Shown: piece by piece, positions 55,373 to 64,000 of the stretch | How positions within the stretch are numbered: the first letter of the stretch is position 1 | Layout: the number at the start of each line of letters is the position of its first letter | Source: Psychrobacter sp. WY6 | GTDB lineage: Bacteria; Pseudomonadota; Gammaproteobacteria; Pseudomonadales; Moraxellaceae | DNA length: 64,000 nt | Direction of reading: 5' to 3' | NCBI RefSeq assembly: GCF_018448495.1 | Contig: NZ_CP049902.1 | Span: 2,356,001 to 2,420,000 of the forward strand | Notes under the pieces: model-generated | Told to the model about the DNA's origin: nothing | The model's database searches: none | What the model saw: only the letters and a program-made list of their open reading frames with translations | Position numbers and translations under genes: made by a program

Positions 55373-56526
55373 ATGCAACCAGATAACAAAAGTATTCAGC
55401 AAATATCTCAAAAGAGTCATTTTGCTAACCTGCATACCCTTATTGAGGATAAAAAGACGCCAATGCCGCTAGCCAATATCAGTGTTAAAGTTGGTAGCGT
55501 ACTAGCCTTTGCCATGCTAATGACAGGCTGTAATCCTACCGAAGCCACTCAACAAGACGGCTCGAACGCGACAGGTGATGCAAAAAATATCAGTTAAATG
55601 TCTCTTATGATGTATCACGCGATTTTTATAAAGATTATAACGCTTTATTTAGCGCAGATTATCAACAAAAGCATTCAGACAGTCAGGTCAATATCAACCA
55701 ATCACATGGTGGGTCAAGCAAACAAGCATTGTCGGTTGCCAATGGTCTGCAAGCAGATGTAGTCACTTTAAACCAAGAAAGTGATATGAATCTGTTGGTG
55801 AAAAAAGGCTTGGTCACAGCTGATTGGCAGCAAGCGTTCCCGAACAATGCGGTGCCTTATACCAGTATCATGGTGTTATTGGTGCGCGATGGTAACCCCA
55901 AAAACATCAAAGACTGGTCGGACTTGGCGCGTAACGATATCGACGTAGTGATACCAAACCCGAAAACCAGTGGCACCGCGCGTTATGCGTTTTTGGGTGC
56001 TTATGGTTACGGATTACATCAATTTAAAGAAACGATGCAAAGTCCTGCCAAAACGGATGATTTTATCAAAAAGCTACTGGCAAACGTGGTCACTTATGAC
56101 AATGGCGCACGCGCCGCAACGACCAGCTTTACTCAGCGCGGGCTGGGCGATGTGCTCATCACGACCGAAAATGAAGCGCATTTAGCCGCCAAGCAATTTG
56201 CCAAAGGACAGGTCAATATCATTTATCCCAGTTATTCTATTGTGATTGCGAACCCAGTGGCGGTCGTAACAGCCGTCACTGACAAAGACGGCAAGACGGC
56301 AGCGGCGAATGCTTACTTAAAAGGCTTATGGGACACCCCAGCACAAGAGCTGATGGCAGAGATGTATATGCGTCCAAGTAACCCACAAGTGCTGGCAGCT
56401 CACAAAGCAACTTTGCCTGATATTGAGACTTTTGAGCCGGTAGCAGTGTTTGGTTATTGGGAGCAGATCATGAGCACTTTCTTTGTCGATGGTGGGCGTT
56501 TTGATCAGCTGGCAAGAGTGAAGTAG
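55373..56526 (+). CDS. Sulfate-binding lipoprotein, first paralogue
   Basis: Periplasm-facing sulfate/thiosulfate-binding component, about 385 residues. The signal peptide VGSVLAFAMLMTGC ends in a lipobox; E. coli Sbp is soluble instead. Family motifs: LNVSYDVSRDFYKDYN, SHGGSSKQALSVANGLQADV, KTSGTARYAFLGAYGYG and GARAATTSF. One base is lost at about 55595 (NIS then QLNVSYDV). The start at 55373 is uncertain; 55463 would place the signal peptide closer to the start. It pairs with sbp2 (about 60% alike by eye) and feeds the CysTWA permease downstream. Confidence 0.85.
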
Positions 56527-56776
56527 GGAGCCGTTTATCAAGAGATTGTCAATGGCCTGATACATACTCAAAGTGCTCAATTTGTATGAGCCAGAGCGGG
56601 TAGTTAGTAGTGTGTCAGCGTTATGTATTAACGATACTATTTAAGTGATTGATAACCTTGTATTTATCCCTTTGTTATTCCATTTTGGCAATAACATACG
56701 CATATTCATCATTAAACATAATAAGATGGCACTGTTAGCATACTTGCATTACTTAACAGATACCTTTGAGGGATTT

Positions 56777-57871
56777 ATGACATACGCTTTGCACTATCAA
56801 CAAAAAAGTAAAAAACGTAACGTCTTGAGCATTGCAGGCGTTGCATTAACCTTGGGGCTGGCTGGCTGTAGCAATAGCGAGACAGAGACGACTGCTAATG
56901 CAGATGGCACCGCTGCCACAGAAGGTCAAAATATTGAGCTACTGAACGTCTCATATGATGTGGCACGTGACTTTTATAAAGACTACAACCCATTATTCGT
57001 TGAGCATTATAAAGCGGAAAATCCAAACAGCAATATTCTAATCAAGCAGTCACATGGTGGCTCAAGCAAACAAGCGCTGTCGGTTGCCAATGGTCTGCAA
57101 GCAGATGTCGCTACCATGAACCAAGGCTCTGATATTGAGTTACTTGAGAAAAAGGGTTTGGTTGAGTCAGATTGGGAAAGTAAATTCCCAGACAATGCCG
57201 TTCCTTTTACCAGCACCATCGTATTCCTAGTCCGTAAAGACAATCCAAAAGGTATCAATGACTGGGAAGATTTGACCAAAGAAGGCGTTGAGATCGTCAT
57301 GGCAAATCCAAAAGTGACCGGTAATGGTCGTTATGCGTTCTTGGGCGCTTATGGTTATGGCTTACATGCTTTTGATAAAAACGAGACCAATGCCAAAAAC
57401 TACGTGAAAGACATGCTCAAAAACGTCAAAGTTTATGAAAATGGCGGGCGCGCCGCGACCACCACTTTCGTTCAACGTGGTATTGGTGATGTCCTAGTGA
57501 CTTTTGAAAATGAAGCCAACCTTGCCGCCACTGATTTCGGTGCGGGTAAAGTAGATATCGTTTATCCTAAATACTCTATTAAATCAGAAAGCCCTGTTGC
57601 GATTGTCAAGTCAGTGACAGATAAAAAAGGCACAACGGATGCCGCAAAAGCTTATCTTGACTACTTATGGAGCGAGCCTGCCCAGCAGCTAGCAGCCAAT
57701 CTATACTTGCGTCCTAGCGTCAAAAGCGTCCTTGATAAAAATGGTGATAAATTACCACCAATCGAAACCTTCCGTCCAAATGATGCCTTTGGCACGTGGG
57801 ATGAAATCATGGGTACCTACTTCAGCGATGGCGGTGTATTCGACCAGCTCGCCATTAACGCACCGCAGTAA
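56777..57871 (+). CDS. Sulfate-binding lipoprotein, second paralogue
   Basis: 364 residues, intact. The signal peptide starts MTYALHYQQKSKKRNVLS and ends LGLAGC. The binding fold contains LLNVSYDVARDFYKDYNPLF, QSHGGSSKQALSVANG, VTGNGRYAFLGAYGYGLH and GGRAATTTFVQRGIGDVLV. Start 56777 has GAGGG 5 bases upstream. The second copy is the intact one of the pair, and the next gene is cysT. A strong hairpin between them (57947) would lower permease mRNA relative to the binding protein. Confidence 0.9.
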   Translation: MTYALHYQQKSKKRNVLSIAGVALTLGLAGCSNSETETTANADGTAATEGQNIELLNVSYDVARDFYKDYNPLFVEHYKAENPNSNILIKQSHGGSSKQALSVANGLQADVATMNQGSDIELLEKKGLVESDWESKFPDNAVPFTSTIVFLVRKDNPKGINDWEDLTKEGVEIVMANPKVTGNGRYAFLGAYGYGLHAFDKNETNAKNYVKDMLKNVKVYENGGRAATTTFVQRGIGDVLVTFENEANLAATDFGAGKVDIVYPKYSIKSESPVAIVKSVTDKKGTTDAAKAYLDYLWSEPAQQLAANLYLRPSVKSVLDKNGDKLPPIETFRPNDAFGTWDEIMGTYFSDGGVFDQLAINAPQ

Positions 57872-57946
57872 TCACTTGCTAAGTGCATAAGAGAAGCTAC
57901 TGCGCTAGCAAATGCAGTCAGTCACACCGTTAGTCATGCAGAACCT

Positions 57947-57983
57947 TATAAAGGACATGGTCATATACGCTATGTCCTTTATA
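57947..57983. terminator. Hairpin between sbp2 and cysT
   Basis: TATAAAGGACAT pairs perfectly with ATGTCCTTTATA around GGTCATATACGCT. There is no T-tract of length, so it may be a partial terminator or an RNA-stabilising structure that keeps binding protein in excess. Confidence 0.5.
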
Positions 57984-58154
57984 CCGTAAGCACACTAATA
58001 ACTACCTGATAGCATGGTTTTATGGACGACATCATCGTTAAATGCTTTCTGTTAAGTGCTCTTTTTAAGTATCAATAGTGAAAACCCACGTGAAGCAATA
58101 ACAATAAATAGTAATCATCGCTAAGTACGATTGGTTAGGCAATAGGACATCATT

Positions 58155-59032
58155 ATGAGTGCAAAAACACTGCCAGCGAAGCCCCTGCAAAAAAAGGGTG
58201 GTTAACACGTTTGCGCCAACGCAATGTGCTGCCAGGGTTCGGCCTGAGCATGGGTATCACGGTCTTTAGCTTGTCGCTACTGGTGGTATTACCGTTTGCC
58301 ATGATGGCCTACACCACGACTCAGATGGGTTGGACTGGATTCTGGGAGACGATTAGTCAGCCGCAAGTCACTGCTGCTATCAAGCTAAGCTTATGGATGT
58401 CATTTTTGGCGATGCTGACCAACATGGTGTTTGGCACATTGGTCGCTTGGGTACTCGTACGCTACGAGTTCTGGGGTAAGTCGTTGATTAATGCGCTAGT
58501 TGATTTACCATTTGCATTACCAACGGCGGTCACGGGCATTTCGCTTGCGACCCTTTATGCCCCTAATGGTTTGATTGGTCAGTGGTTTGATAAATTTGGC
58601 ATTCAGGTCGCCTTTACACCTATAGGTATTTGGCTCGCCTTGGTTGTGGTCAGTTTCCCCTTTATTGTCCGTGCGGTACAGCCTGTACTCGCTGAGCTAT
58701 CGGTCGAATTTGAAGAGGCAGCCGCGGTATTGGGCGCCAATCGTTTTACGACGTTTCGCAAAGTAATTTTGCCAGAGCTTTTGCCCGCTTTACTCATGGG
58801 TGCAGGCATGATGTTTGCTCGTGCCACTGGCGAGTACGGTTCGGTTATCTTTATCGCTGGCAATATCCCCATGCAATCAGAGATTTTACCGCTCATTATT
58901 AGTAAACTAGAGCAGTTTGATGTTCAAGGGGCTTCTGCGGTTGCATTATTTATGCTACTGATCTCATTTGTGATCTTATTGACCATTAACATTGTGCAGT
59001 GGAAACTGTCGCGCCGTGTAGGAGCTCGCTAA
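58155..59032 (+). CDS. cysT: Sulfate permease subunit CysT (CysU)
   Basis: Inner-membrane permease of the sulfate ABC transporter, about 293 residues. It starts MSAKT and has one base lost at about 58170, after which ASEAPAKKGWLTRLRQRNVL follows. Six hydrophobic segments are visible. The EAA loop, EEAAAVLGANRFTTFRKVILP, contacts the ATPase. The stop overlaps the cysW start as TAATG. ATG 58155 fits the family start. Confidence 0.92.
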
Positions 59033-59985
59033 TGCAAATATCTAATAGCTATGACTACCAGAGCAATGCAGCGACAAGATACGCATGGATACGCCTTACC
59101 TTTATCGTCATCGCAGTGCTCTTTATGGTCATCATGTTGGTCATTCCCTTGCTGGCTGTGTTCTATGAAGCCTTTAAAGGTGGCTGGCAGTTGTATATTG
59201 CCTCGTTGGTTGACCCAGAAGCCCTGCAAGCCATTAAGCTGACGTTAATTACCGCGGCTATCGTCTTGCCGATTAATATGGTGATGGGTATCGCAATTGC
59301 ATGGTTAGTGACGCGCTATCAGTTTAAAGGTAAGCAGCTGGTCACCACCTTGCTTGATCTGCCATTTTCAGTATCACCCGTCGTTGCAGGTCTGATGTTT
59401 GTTTTACTATTCGGACTCAATTCCACCATTGGCGGCTGGCTTGAAAGCATGGGATTCCAAGTTATTTATGCGGTTCCAGGTATTGTATTGGCAACGCTGT
59501 TTGTTACTTTCCCTTTTGTAGCACGTGAGCTGATACCGCTGATGCAGACGCAAGGCGACTCTGAAGAGCAAGCGGCATTGACCTTGGGCGCAACTGGTTG
59601 GCAGACGTTTTGGCATGTGACATTACCCAATATCAAATGGGCACTACTTTATGGTTTGATTTTGACCAATGCGCGGGCAATGGGTGAGTTTGGGGCGGTG
59701 AGTGTGGTATCTGGTCATATTCGTGGCGAGACCAACACCATGCCACTACTGGTTGAGATTGCTTACAATGATTATAACTTTACCGCCGCTTTTGCCTTGT
59801 CAAGCCTACTTGCCGCGCTGGCGCTCGTGACGTTGCTTATTCAACAAGTCATGACTAAGCTACAAGAGCGCAAATTTGCCAAGTCCGAACGGCTGGCAAG
59901 TGTGCCTGAATTACTGGTAAGTGCCAACGCTACGAAGGCTACCAATACTACTGATGCAACAACCGCTGAAATTTCGGATAAGTAA
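59032..59985 (+). CDS. cysW: Sulfate permease subunit CysW
   Basis: Second permease subunit, 317 residues and intact. Six membrane segments are seen from LTFIVIAVLFMVIMLVIPLL onward. The EAA loop is EEQAALTLGATGWQTFWHVTLP. The start at 59032 overlaps cysT by two bases; an upstream start at 58999 is rejected because it lies inside cysT. The C-terminal tail (NATKATNTTDATTAE) is Thr/Ala-rich and probably unfolded. Confidence 0.93.
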   Translation: MQISNSYDYQSNAATRYAWIRLTFIVIAVLFMVIMLVIPLLAVFYEAFKGGWQLYIASLVDPEALQAIKLTLITAAIVLPINMVMGIAIAWLVTRYQFKGKQLVTTLLDLPFSVSPVVAGLMFVLLFGLNSTIGGWLESMGFQVIYAVPGIVLATLFVTFPFVARELIPLMQTQGDSEEQAALTLGATGWQTFWHVTLPNIKWALLYGLILTNARAMGEFGAVSVVSGHIRGETNTMPLLVEIAYNDYNFTAAFALSSLLAALALVTLLIQQVMTKLQERKFAKSERLASVPELLVSANATKATNTTDATTAEISDK

Positions 59986-60095
59986 TACTATCTACACTTG
60001 GTCTGAAAGGGCTGGCATTAGATTTAATTTAATAATGTAAATGCGGTAACCAAAAAATCTGCCACCATAGCAAAGATATAATAAGAGAACCCATT

Positions 60096-60818
60096 ATGAG
60101 CATCGAGATTCGCAACGTTAATAAAAAATTCGGTCAGTTTACCGCCTTAGATAATATCAATATCACCGTGCCGACTGGCAAGCTGACCACTTTACTGGGA
60201 CCATCAGGCTGTGGCAAAACGACGTTGTTACGCATTATCGCCGGCTTAGAATATGCTGATTCAGGGCAGATATTGTTTGATGAGATGGATGTGACCAATA
60301 CGCCAGTACAAAAGCGCCATATTGGCTTTATGTTTCAGCATTACGCATTGTTTCGTCATAAAAATATCGCCGATAATGTCGCCTTTGGACTGACCTTGTT
60401 ACCAAAGAATGAGCGGCCAAGTAAGGCAGATATCAATAAGCGCGTTGCTGAGCTATTAGACTTGGTGCAGTTACCACAAGTTGCCAATGCTTATCCGCAT
60501 CAATTATCAGGCGGTCAGCGTCAGCGGATTGCGCTGGCACGCGCCTTAGCAGTGAAGCCAAAATTATTGTTGCTCGATGAGCCTTTTGGTGCACTCGATG
60601 CCAAGGTACGTAAAGAGCTGCGCACGTGGTTAAAGAACATCCACCATGAGCTTGGTATTACCAGTATCATGGTCACTCACGATCAAGAAGAAGCCCGCGC
60701 CGTCTCAGATGAGATCGTGGTCATGAATCAAGGGCGGGTAGAGCAGGTAGGCACATCGGAGGAGCTGATACACCAACCAGCCAATGCGTTTATTAGTGAT
60801 TTTTTAGATTTGGCATAG
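60096..60818 (+). CDS. cysA: Sulfate ABC transporter ATPase CysA, short form
   Basis: Drives sulfate import. 240 residues, intact: Walker [13 protein letters not shown]-loop MFQHYALF, signature [15 protein letters not shown], Walker [11 protein letters not shown]-loop ALDAKV, and switch His in MVTHDQEE. It ends at FISDFLDLA, about 125 residues short of E. coli CysA (365), and lacks the C-terminal regulatory/TOBE region. A terminator 29 bp later shows the ending is real, not a frame break. The gap to cysW is 110 bp. Confidence 0.9.
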   Translation: MSIEIRNVNKKFGQFTALDNINITVPTGKLTTLLGPSGCGKTTLLRIIAGLEYADSGQILFDEMDVTNTPVQKRHIGFMFQHYALFRHKNIADNVAFGLTLLPKNERPSKADINKRVAELLDLVQLPQVANAYPHQLSGGQRQRIALARALAVKPKLLLLDEPFGALDAKVRKELRTWLKNIHHELGITSIMVTHDQEEARAVSDEIVVMNQGRVEQVGTSEELIHQPANAFISDFLDLA

Positions 60819-60847
60819 TAAAATTTGGTGCAGTTCTTCTATTATCA

Positions 60848-60890
60848 CCCATAAAAAAAGACCTATTTATTGTAGGTCTTTTTTTATGGG
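60848..60890. terminator. Terminator after cysA (bidirectional)
   Basis: CCCATAAAAAAAGACCT pairs with AGGTCTTTTTTTATGGG around ATTTATTGT, a 17-bp perfect inverted repeat with A and T runs. It works for cysA and for the convergent ArsR-type gene. Confidence 0.9.
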
Positions 60891-60967
60891 TTAAAGCAGG
60901 TCTCAATTTCATTTGGTATCTAGCGTTATTGAGATCAAATGTTGATAGCAATAATGCTAGATAGTCA

Positions 60968-61297
60968 TCATATCTCAGCAGGCTTGGACATATCGATATC
61001 TTTGCTAGATATTTGTTTATAAGTAATATCCAAAATCTCTTGGCACCATTCTGGCAAGTCGTCAGCGACTTCATACCACATCCACGTACCGTCGCGAACA
61101 CAGCTTAAAATGCCGAGTTTCTTTAAATGGTTCAAATGACGCGATATTGTTGGCTGTGGTTGATCTAGTATTTCTACCAACTCACCAACACAGCGCGATT
61201 CTTTGTTAAATAGAATTTGAAATATTTTTAAGCGCGTCGGGTCAGATAAGACTTTAAATAACTCGATAGGTCGTATCGTAAAATTATTATCAGACAT
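60968..61297 (-). CDS. ArsR/SmtB-family transcriptional regulator
   Basis: 109 residues, intact, one winged helix-turn-helix (LFKVLSDPTRLKIFQILFN, then DQPQPTISRHLNHLKKLGI). The metal site expected in ArsR is not clear: only one Cys (RCVGEL) lies in the alpha-3 position, plus Cys in SCVRDG and EWCQEI. It may sense another signal. It is divergent from the bfd region. Confidence 0.85.
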   Translation of the reverse strand: MSDNNFTIRPIELFKVLSDPTRLKIFQILFNKESRCVGELVEILDQPQPTISRHLNHLKKLGILSCVRDGTWMWYEVADDLPEWCQEILDITYKQISSKDIDMSKPAEI

Positions 61298-61674
61298 AGA
61301 ACAATTCCAATTGGGCTTTGTTAATAGGGGTTCAATATAACAGCAGTTATCTACAAATCGATTAAAAAATGGGCTAAATTACAGTTCGTCGTTAATTTAC
61401 TACCTTTCATCATATTCGGTTACACGCACGCTTATATTCACTTACATCAATTAACTGCGTGCAATATAACTCTACTTTGATGACTGTACTTTTATACCAA
61501 TAATATATCAAATGCTATTGCAAATGATAATAGTTATCGTTATTATACATCAAGCCATAAAAATGACCGTGAATATCAAGACAAACACTCTAATCACCAT
61601 TTTTATCATCAATGCACTAAATTTATGAGCAATAAAAGCAGTTACCGAATAGCGGTATTCAGAGGAGCCAGACC
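61298..61674. other. Intergenic region upstream of bfd with a Fur-box-like site
   Basis: 377 bp between the divergent ArsR-type gene and bfd. It contains the Fur-like palindrome at 61525-61543 and no coding sequence or RNA gene that I can support. Confidence 0.5.
61525..61543. promoter_or_regulatory. Fur-box-like operator upstream of bfd
   Basis: GATAATAGTTATCGTTATT agrees with the 19-bp Fur consensus (GATAATGATAATCATTATC) at 14 positions. It lies about 130 bp before the bfd start, where iron-dependent control of a Bfd/bacterioferritin set would be expected. Confidence 0.6.
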
Positions 61675-61865
61675 ATGTACGTATGCATCTGTAATGACGT
61701 AAAAGAAAAGCAAATCAAAGCAGCCATTGCTTCAGGTATCGATACCCTTGACGGTCTAAAAGATACCCTCGATGTTGCGACTTGCTGTGGCTGCTGCGAA
61801 CGATGGTTAACGATTACCTAGATGAGCATCATGCGAGACTCGATGTCTTGGCTTACGCTGTCTAA
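61675..61865 (+). CDS. bfd: Bacterioferritin-associated ferredoxin Bfd
   Basis: About 63 residues. The [2Fe-2S] ferredoxin mobilises iron from bacterioferritin. It starts MYVCICNDVKEKQIKAAI (the two Cys of the family's C-x-C pair), then TCCGCCERMVNDYLDEHHAR, whose Cys residues complete the cluster. One base is lost at about 61805 (AA to A; CERW read for CERM). AGGAG lies 7 bases before ATG 61675. Confidence 0.85.
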
Positions 61866-62300
61866 GCGTTATCAAACCAGAGATTTACTACCCAGCTGTT
61901 CATCACCCATTACACCAATATCACTAGTACGCCTCGATACCACATACATTCAATATTCCGCACTTATCCTTTGGTCATTATACATAAAGGGTAAGTTGCG
62001 AGCGTCCATATAACTTTACTCATACACCTACTACAATGATATTGAGCATCATTAGCAGCCATTGTTGCGATAAATCAGTGATTACTAAAGCTAGCTAATT
62101 ATGATTCTCAATTAGCATCTTATTCTTAGTTCATAACATTACAAGCTGTATAGCGCCTATATGCTACTATATCTGTCTCACGTTGTAAGACGTTTTGTTG
62201 ATTTTGATCTTTACTGATCAGTTTACCAATAGTACTATCCTTATATGGATAATTATGAATGTACGGTGATCTGTAAAATATAAATAGGGGAGTATAGGTT
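61866..62300. other. Intergenic region between bfd and bfrA with a second Fur-like site
   Basis: 435 bp. It holds a 7-bp inverted repeat with a Fur-like core at 62094-62116. No coding sequence or hairpin terminator stands out. Confidence 0.45.
62094..62116. promoter_or_regulatory. Palindromic Fur-like site before bfrA
   Basis: GCTAATT pairs with AATTAGC around ATGATTCTC. The inner TAATTATGATTCTCA matches the 7-1-7 Fur core (TGATAATnATTATCA) at 11 of 14 fixed positions. It lies about 190 bp upstream of bfrA. Confidence 0.4.
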
Positions 62301-62789
62301 ATGATAGGTAGCCCAAAAGTCATTGATTATTTGAATTTTTTGTTAGGCGGTGAGCTTGCTGCCCGTGACCAGTATTTTATTCACTCAGAAATGTATGCTG
62401 AGTGGCATTATGGCAAATTGTACGACCGTATCCATCATGAGATGGCAGATGAGACGCTACATGCCCAATCTATTATTCGCCGTATCCTAATGCTGAGCGG
62501 CACGCCGAAAATGACGGTAAATGCCATCAATATCGGCGCGACAGTTCCTGAAATGCTGCAACTTGACCTTGAGCTAGAGTATCAAGTACAACAGCACTTA
62601 AAAGACGGTATTGCTCTCTGTGAAGCAGAGCGCGATTATGTCACGCGTGAGATGTTGGTAGAACAACTAAAAGACACTGAAGAAGATCATGCGCATTGGC
62701 TTGAGCAACAGTTGCGCTTAATTGATATGATTAGTCTGCCCAATTATCTGCAAAGCCAAATGGCTGAAGTCACTCCCAATCTTGTTTAA
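62301..62789 (+). CDS. Bacterioferritin subunit with ferroxidase centre, no haem Met
   Basis: 162 residues, intact. Ferroxidase ligands are in register with E. coli Bfr: Glu18 (GGELAAR), Glu51 and His54 (DETLHAQ), and TEEDHAHWLE for the Glu127/His130 pair. Position 52, where Met binds haem in Bfr, is Thr. The subunit should thus oxidise iron but not bind haem by itself. Start ATG 62301 has AGGGGAG 8 bases upstream. It is followed by bfrB 66 bp later. Confidence 0.9.
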   Translation: MIGSPKVIDYLNFLLGGELAARDQYFIHSEMYAEWHYGKLYDRIHHEMADETLHAQSIIRRILMLSGTPKMTVNAINIGATVPEMLQLDLELEYQVQQHLKDGIALCEAERDYVTREMLVEQLKDTEEDHAHWLEQQLRLIDMISLPNYLQSQMAEVTPNLV

Positions 62790-62855
62790 TGTCACGAAGA
62801 TATGAACAATAACCATAGTATTTAGCATAAATAACGGCATGAAAGGGAAGAGATA

Positions 62856-63333
62856 ATGAAAGGGGATAAAGAGTTATTCGCGCTTTAAATAAAGTGCTCG
62901 GACAGTCATTGATTGCCATCAACCAGTACTTTTTACATGCGCGCATTGCGCGCCATTGGGGATTAGAAGCCCTCAATGAGAGTTTCTATAAACAATCCAT
63001 CGCTGAGATGAAATGGTCTGATGAGCTGATTGCCCGGATTTTATTGCTAGGCGTTTACCAAACTTGCAAGATTACGGCAAGATGTTCATCGGTGAAGATG
63101 TGCCAGAGATTATCGAATGCAACTTGCGCCTAGAAAAACAAAAATTCGAGATCATTACCGATGCCATTACTCTATGTGAAACAAAGTCTGACTATGTGTC
63201 ACGCCAGCTATTGGTGACGCTAAAAGATGGTAATGAAGAGTATCAAGACTGGTTAGAGACTCAAGAAGACTTGATCGAAAGCATTGGGGTTGAGCGCTAT
63301 ATCCAATCACAAATGGATGATGACGCGCCTTAA
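62856..63333 (+). CDS. Bacterioferritin subunit with haem Met, altered ferroxidase site
   Basis: About 159 residues. One base is lost at about 62885 near IRALNKVLGQSL, another at about 63055 (LLGGLPNLQDYGK). The haem Met52 is present in SIAEMKWSDE, but His54 of the ferroxidase site is Trp. The Glu127/His130 region reads LKDGNEEYQDWLE, with Tyr in place of His. It should bind haem but not oxidise iron. It is the complement of the previous subunit. A terminator hairpin follows. Confidence 0.85.
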
Positions 63334-63370
63334 TGGTTCATTGTTGATGCAATGAGCCGTAATATGCTCT

Positions 63371-63422
63371 AAAAATGCCAGCGTGTCTTGTGGTTTATAA
63401 TCACTCACATGCTGGCATTTTT
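63371..63422. terminator. Terminator after the bacterioferritin pair
   Basis: AAAAATGCCAGC pairs with GCTGGCATTTTT around a 28-base loop that contains GTG/CAC extension. A and T flanks allow action on both strands, including the MFS gene on the minus strand. Confidence 0.75.
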
Positions 63423-63522
63423 GTCTCATATTTGACAACGCGTGCTATCTGCACTGCTGACAAAATCAACGCTTAATCAATATTTTTTCAAACTCTTTAT
63501 TCAAAATCCAAATATCAGCGGC

Positions 63523-64000
63523 TCAGTATAAGCCGCGTCCATCTTCGGGCTTAAGTCGTAAGAAGTAAAGCCCCGAGAGAATGGTCAAGACCCCAAGTAT
63601 CCAATAGGTGGTTTGAAACGCTGTCAGCGTATCCATTTGTAGCCTTTCACGTAACAGCGTCAGTACCGCTGCCCCAAAAGCAATACCGAAACTAATCGCT
63701 AACTGCTGATTGACCGCCATCAAGCTATTGCCGCTACTGGTTTGAGCGCCTTGCAAATCACCAATAGTAATCGTATTCATCGCGCTGAATTGCATAGAAT
63801 TACAAGCGCCCATTATGGTCAAAATAGGGATAAACCATAACCACTGTGAGGCATCGGTAAACTGTGCCAACACAATAATGAGCGTGCCCATCAAAAACGT
63901 GTTGAAGACCAGCACTTTGCGATAAGTATAACGCTGAATAATTTTACTGACCCATGGTTTAATCCCGATAGCACCGACCGCGATGGGCGCGAGTAGCCAA
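63523..64000 (-). CDS. MFS exporter, DHA2-like, C-terminal part
   Basis: The 3' end lies at 63523, and the gene runs out of the window at 64000. The visible 159 residues carry four or five transmembrane helices: FNTFLMGTLIIVLAQF, WLWFIPILTIMGAC, FGIAFGAAVLTLL and YWILGVLTILSGLYF. A sequence GAQTSSGNSLMAVNQQLAISFG matches the helix-10/11 region of 14-TM DHA2/EmrB-type exporters. It may export drugs or other compounds; the substrate is unknown. Confidence 0.8.
   Translation of the reverse strand, partial: WLLAPIAVGAIGIKPWVSKIIQRYTYRKVLVFNTFLMGTLIIVLAQFTDASQWLWFIPILTIMGACNSMQFSAMNTITIGDLQGAQTSSGNSLMAVNQQLAISFGIAFGAAVLTLLRERLQMDTLTAFQTTYWILGVLTILSGLYFLRLKPEDGRGLY

Noticed and set aside
60819..60847. 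cysA truncated by a base loss
   Set aside because: No coding sequence for the missing domain follows; the terminator starts 29 bp after the stop.

Overview
The window looks like a chromosomal segment of a Moraxellaceae gammaproteobacterium, most likely Psychrobacter or a close relative. This rests on the overall protein character: the very large NAD-glutamate dehydrogenase, a DUF934/CysI/CysH/Sat sulfate pathway, paired bacterioferritins, CreD and PnuC. No rRNA, tRNA, CRISPR array, phage or plasmid backbone was seen. One IS3-family insertion sequence is present.

A dominant property must be kept in mind throughout. About two thirds of the genes are split by net one- or two-base losses, including genes a bacterium cannot do without (prfA, lysS, dnaX). 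The two sides of each break read as one normal family member, and the missing base usually falls in a short run (CC to C, GG to G, AAAA to AAA). I therefore read the breaks as sequence or assembly errors and annotate each such gene as one CDS over its full span, naming the breaks.

Layout. 1-3974: hrpA RNA helicase, 5' end outside the window. 4.1-6.8 kb: small lipoprotein, small membrane protein, and an AraC-type regulator divergent from an Ohr/OsmC peroxidase. 7.1-13.3 kb: MliC-like lipoprotein, EamA exporter, DUF421 membrane protein with a zinc ribbon, CreD, YqhA, and a pnuC/nadR-like NAD salvage pair. 13.6-22.9 kb: KAS III enzyme, prfA, Cys-rich lipoprotein, lysS, an unknown gene, dnaX (with an in-frame 18-bp tandem repeat) and a LysR regulator. 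22.98-24.17 kb: the IS element. 24.2-35 kb: argD, yacG, a TrmB-like methyltransferase, a UbiB-like kinase, purD and the large NAD-GDH. 35.1-43.3 kb (minus strand): sbcD, a leucine-rich-repeat gene, sbcC and a WG-repeat gene in one close-packed run. 43.6-54.3 kb: DUF4377 lipoprotein, cysG, a second WG-repeat protein, a YihG-like acyltransferase, DUF817, cysH, DUF934, cysI, and sat preceded by a tiny membrane-protein ORF. 55.4-60.8 kb: two sulfate-binding lipoproteins and cysT-cysW-cysA. 61-64 kb: an ArsR-type regulator, bfd and two bacterioferritin genes with Fur-box-like sites, and the end of an MFS exporter.

Functionally, 44-61 kb is a nearly complete assimilatory sulfate pathway: uptake (Sbp, CysTWA), activation (Sat), reduction (CysH, CysI with DUF934) and siroheme for CysI (CysG). 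No cysC/APS-kinase gene is visible, so direct APS reduction is possible. The iron-storage block at the end has complementary subunits: one keeps the ferroxidase ligands without the haem methionine, the other the reverse. The most novel arrangement is a leucine-rich-repeat gene whose start overlaps the sbcD stop and which separates sbcD from sbcC.
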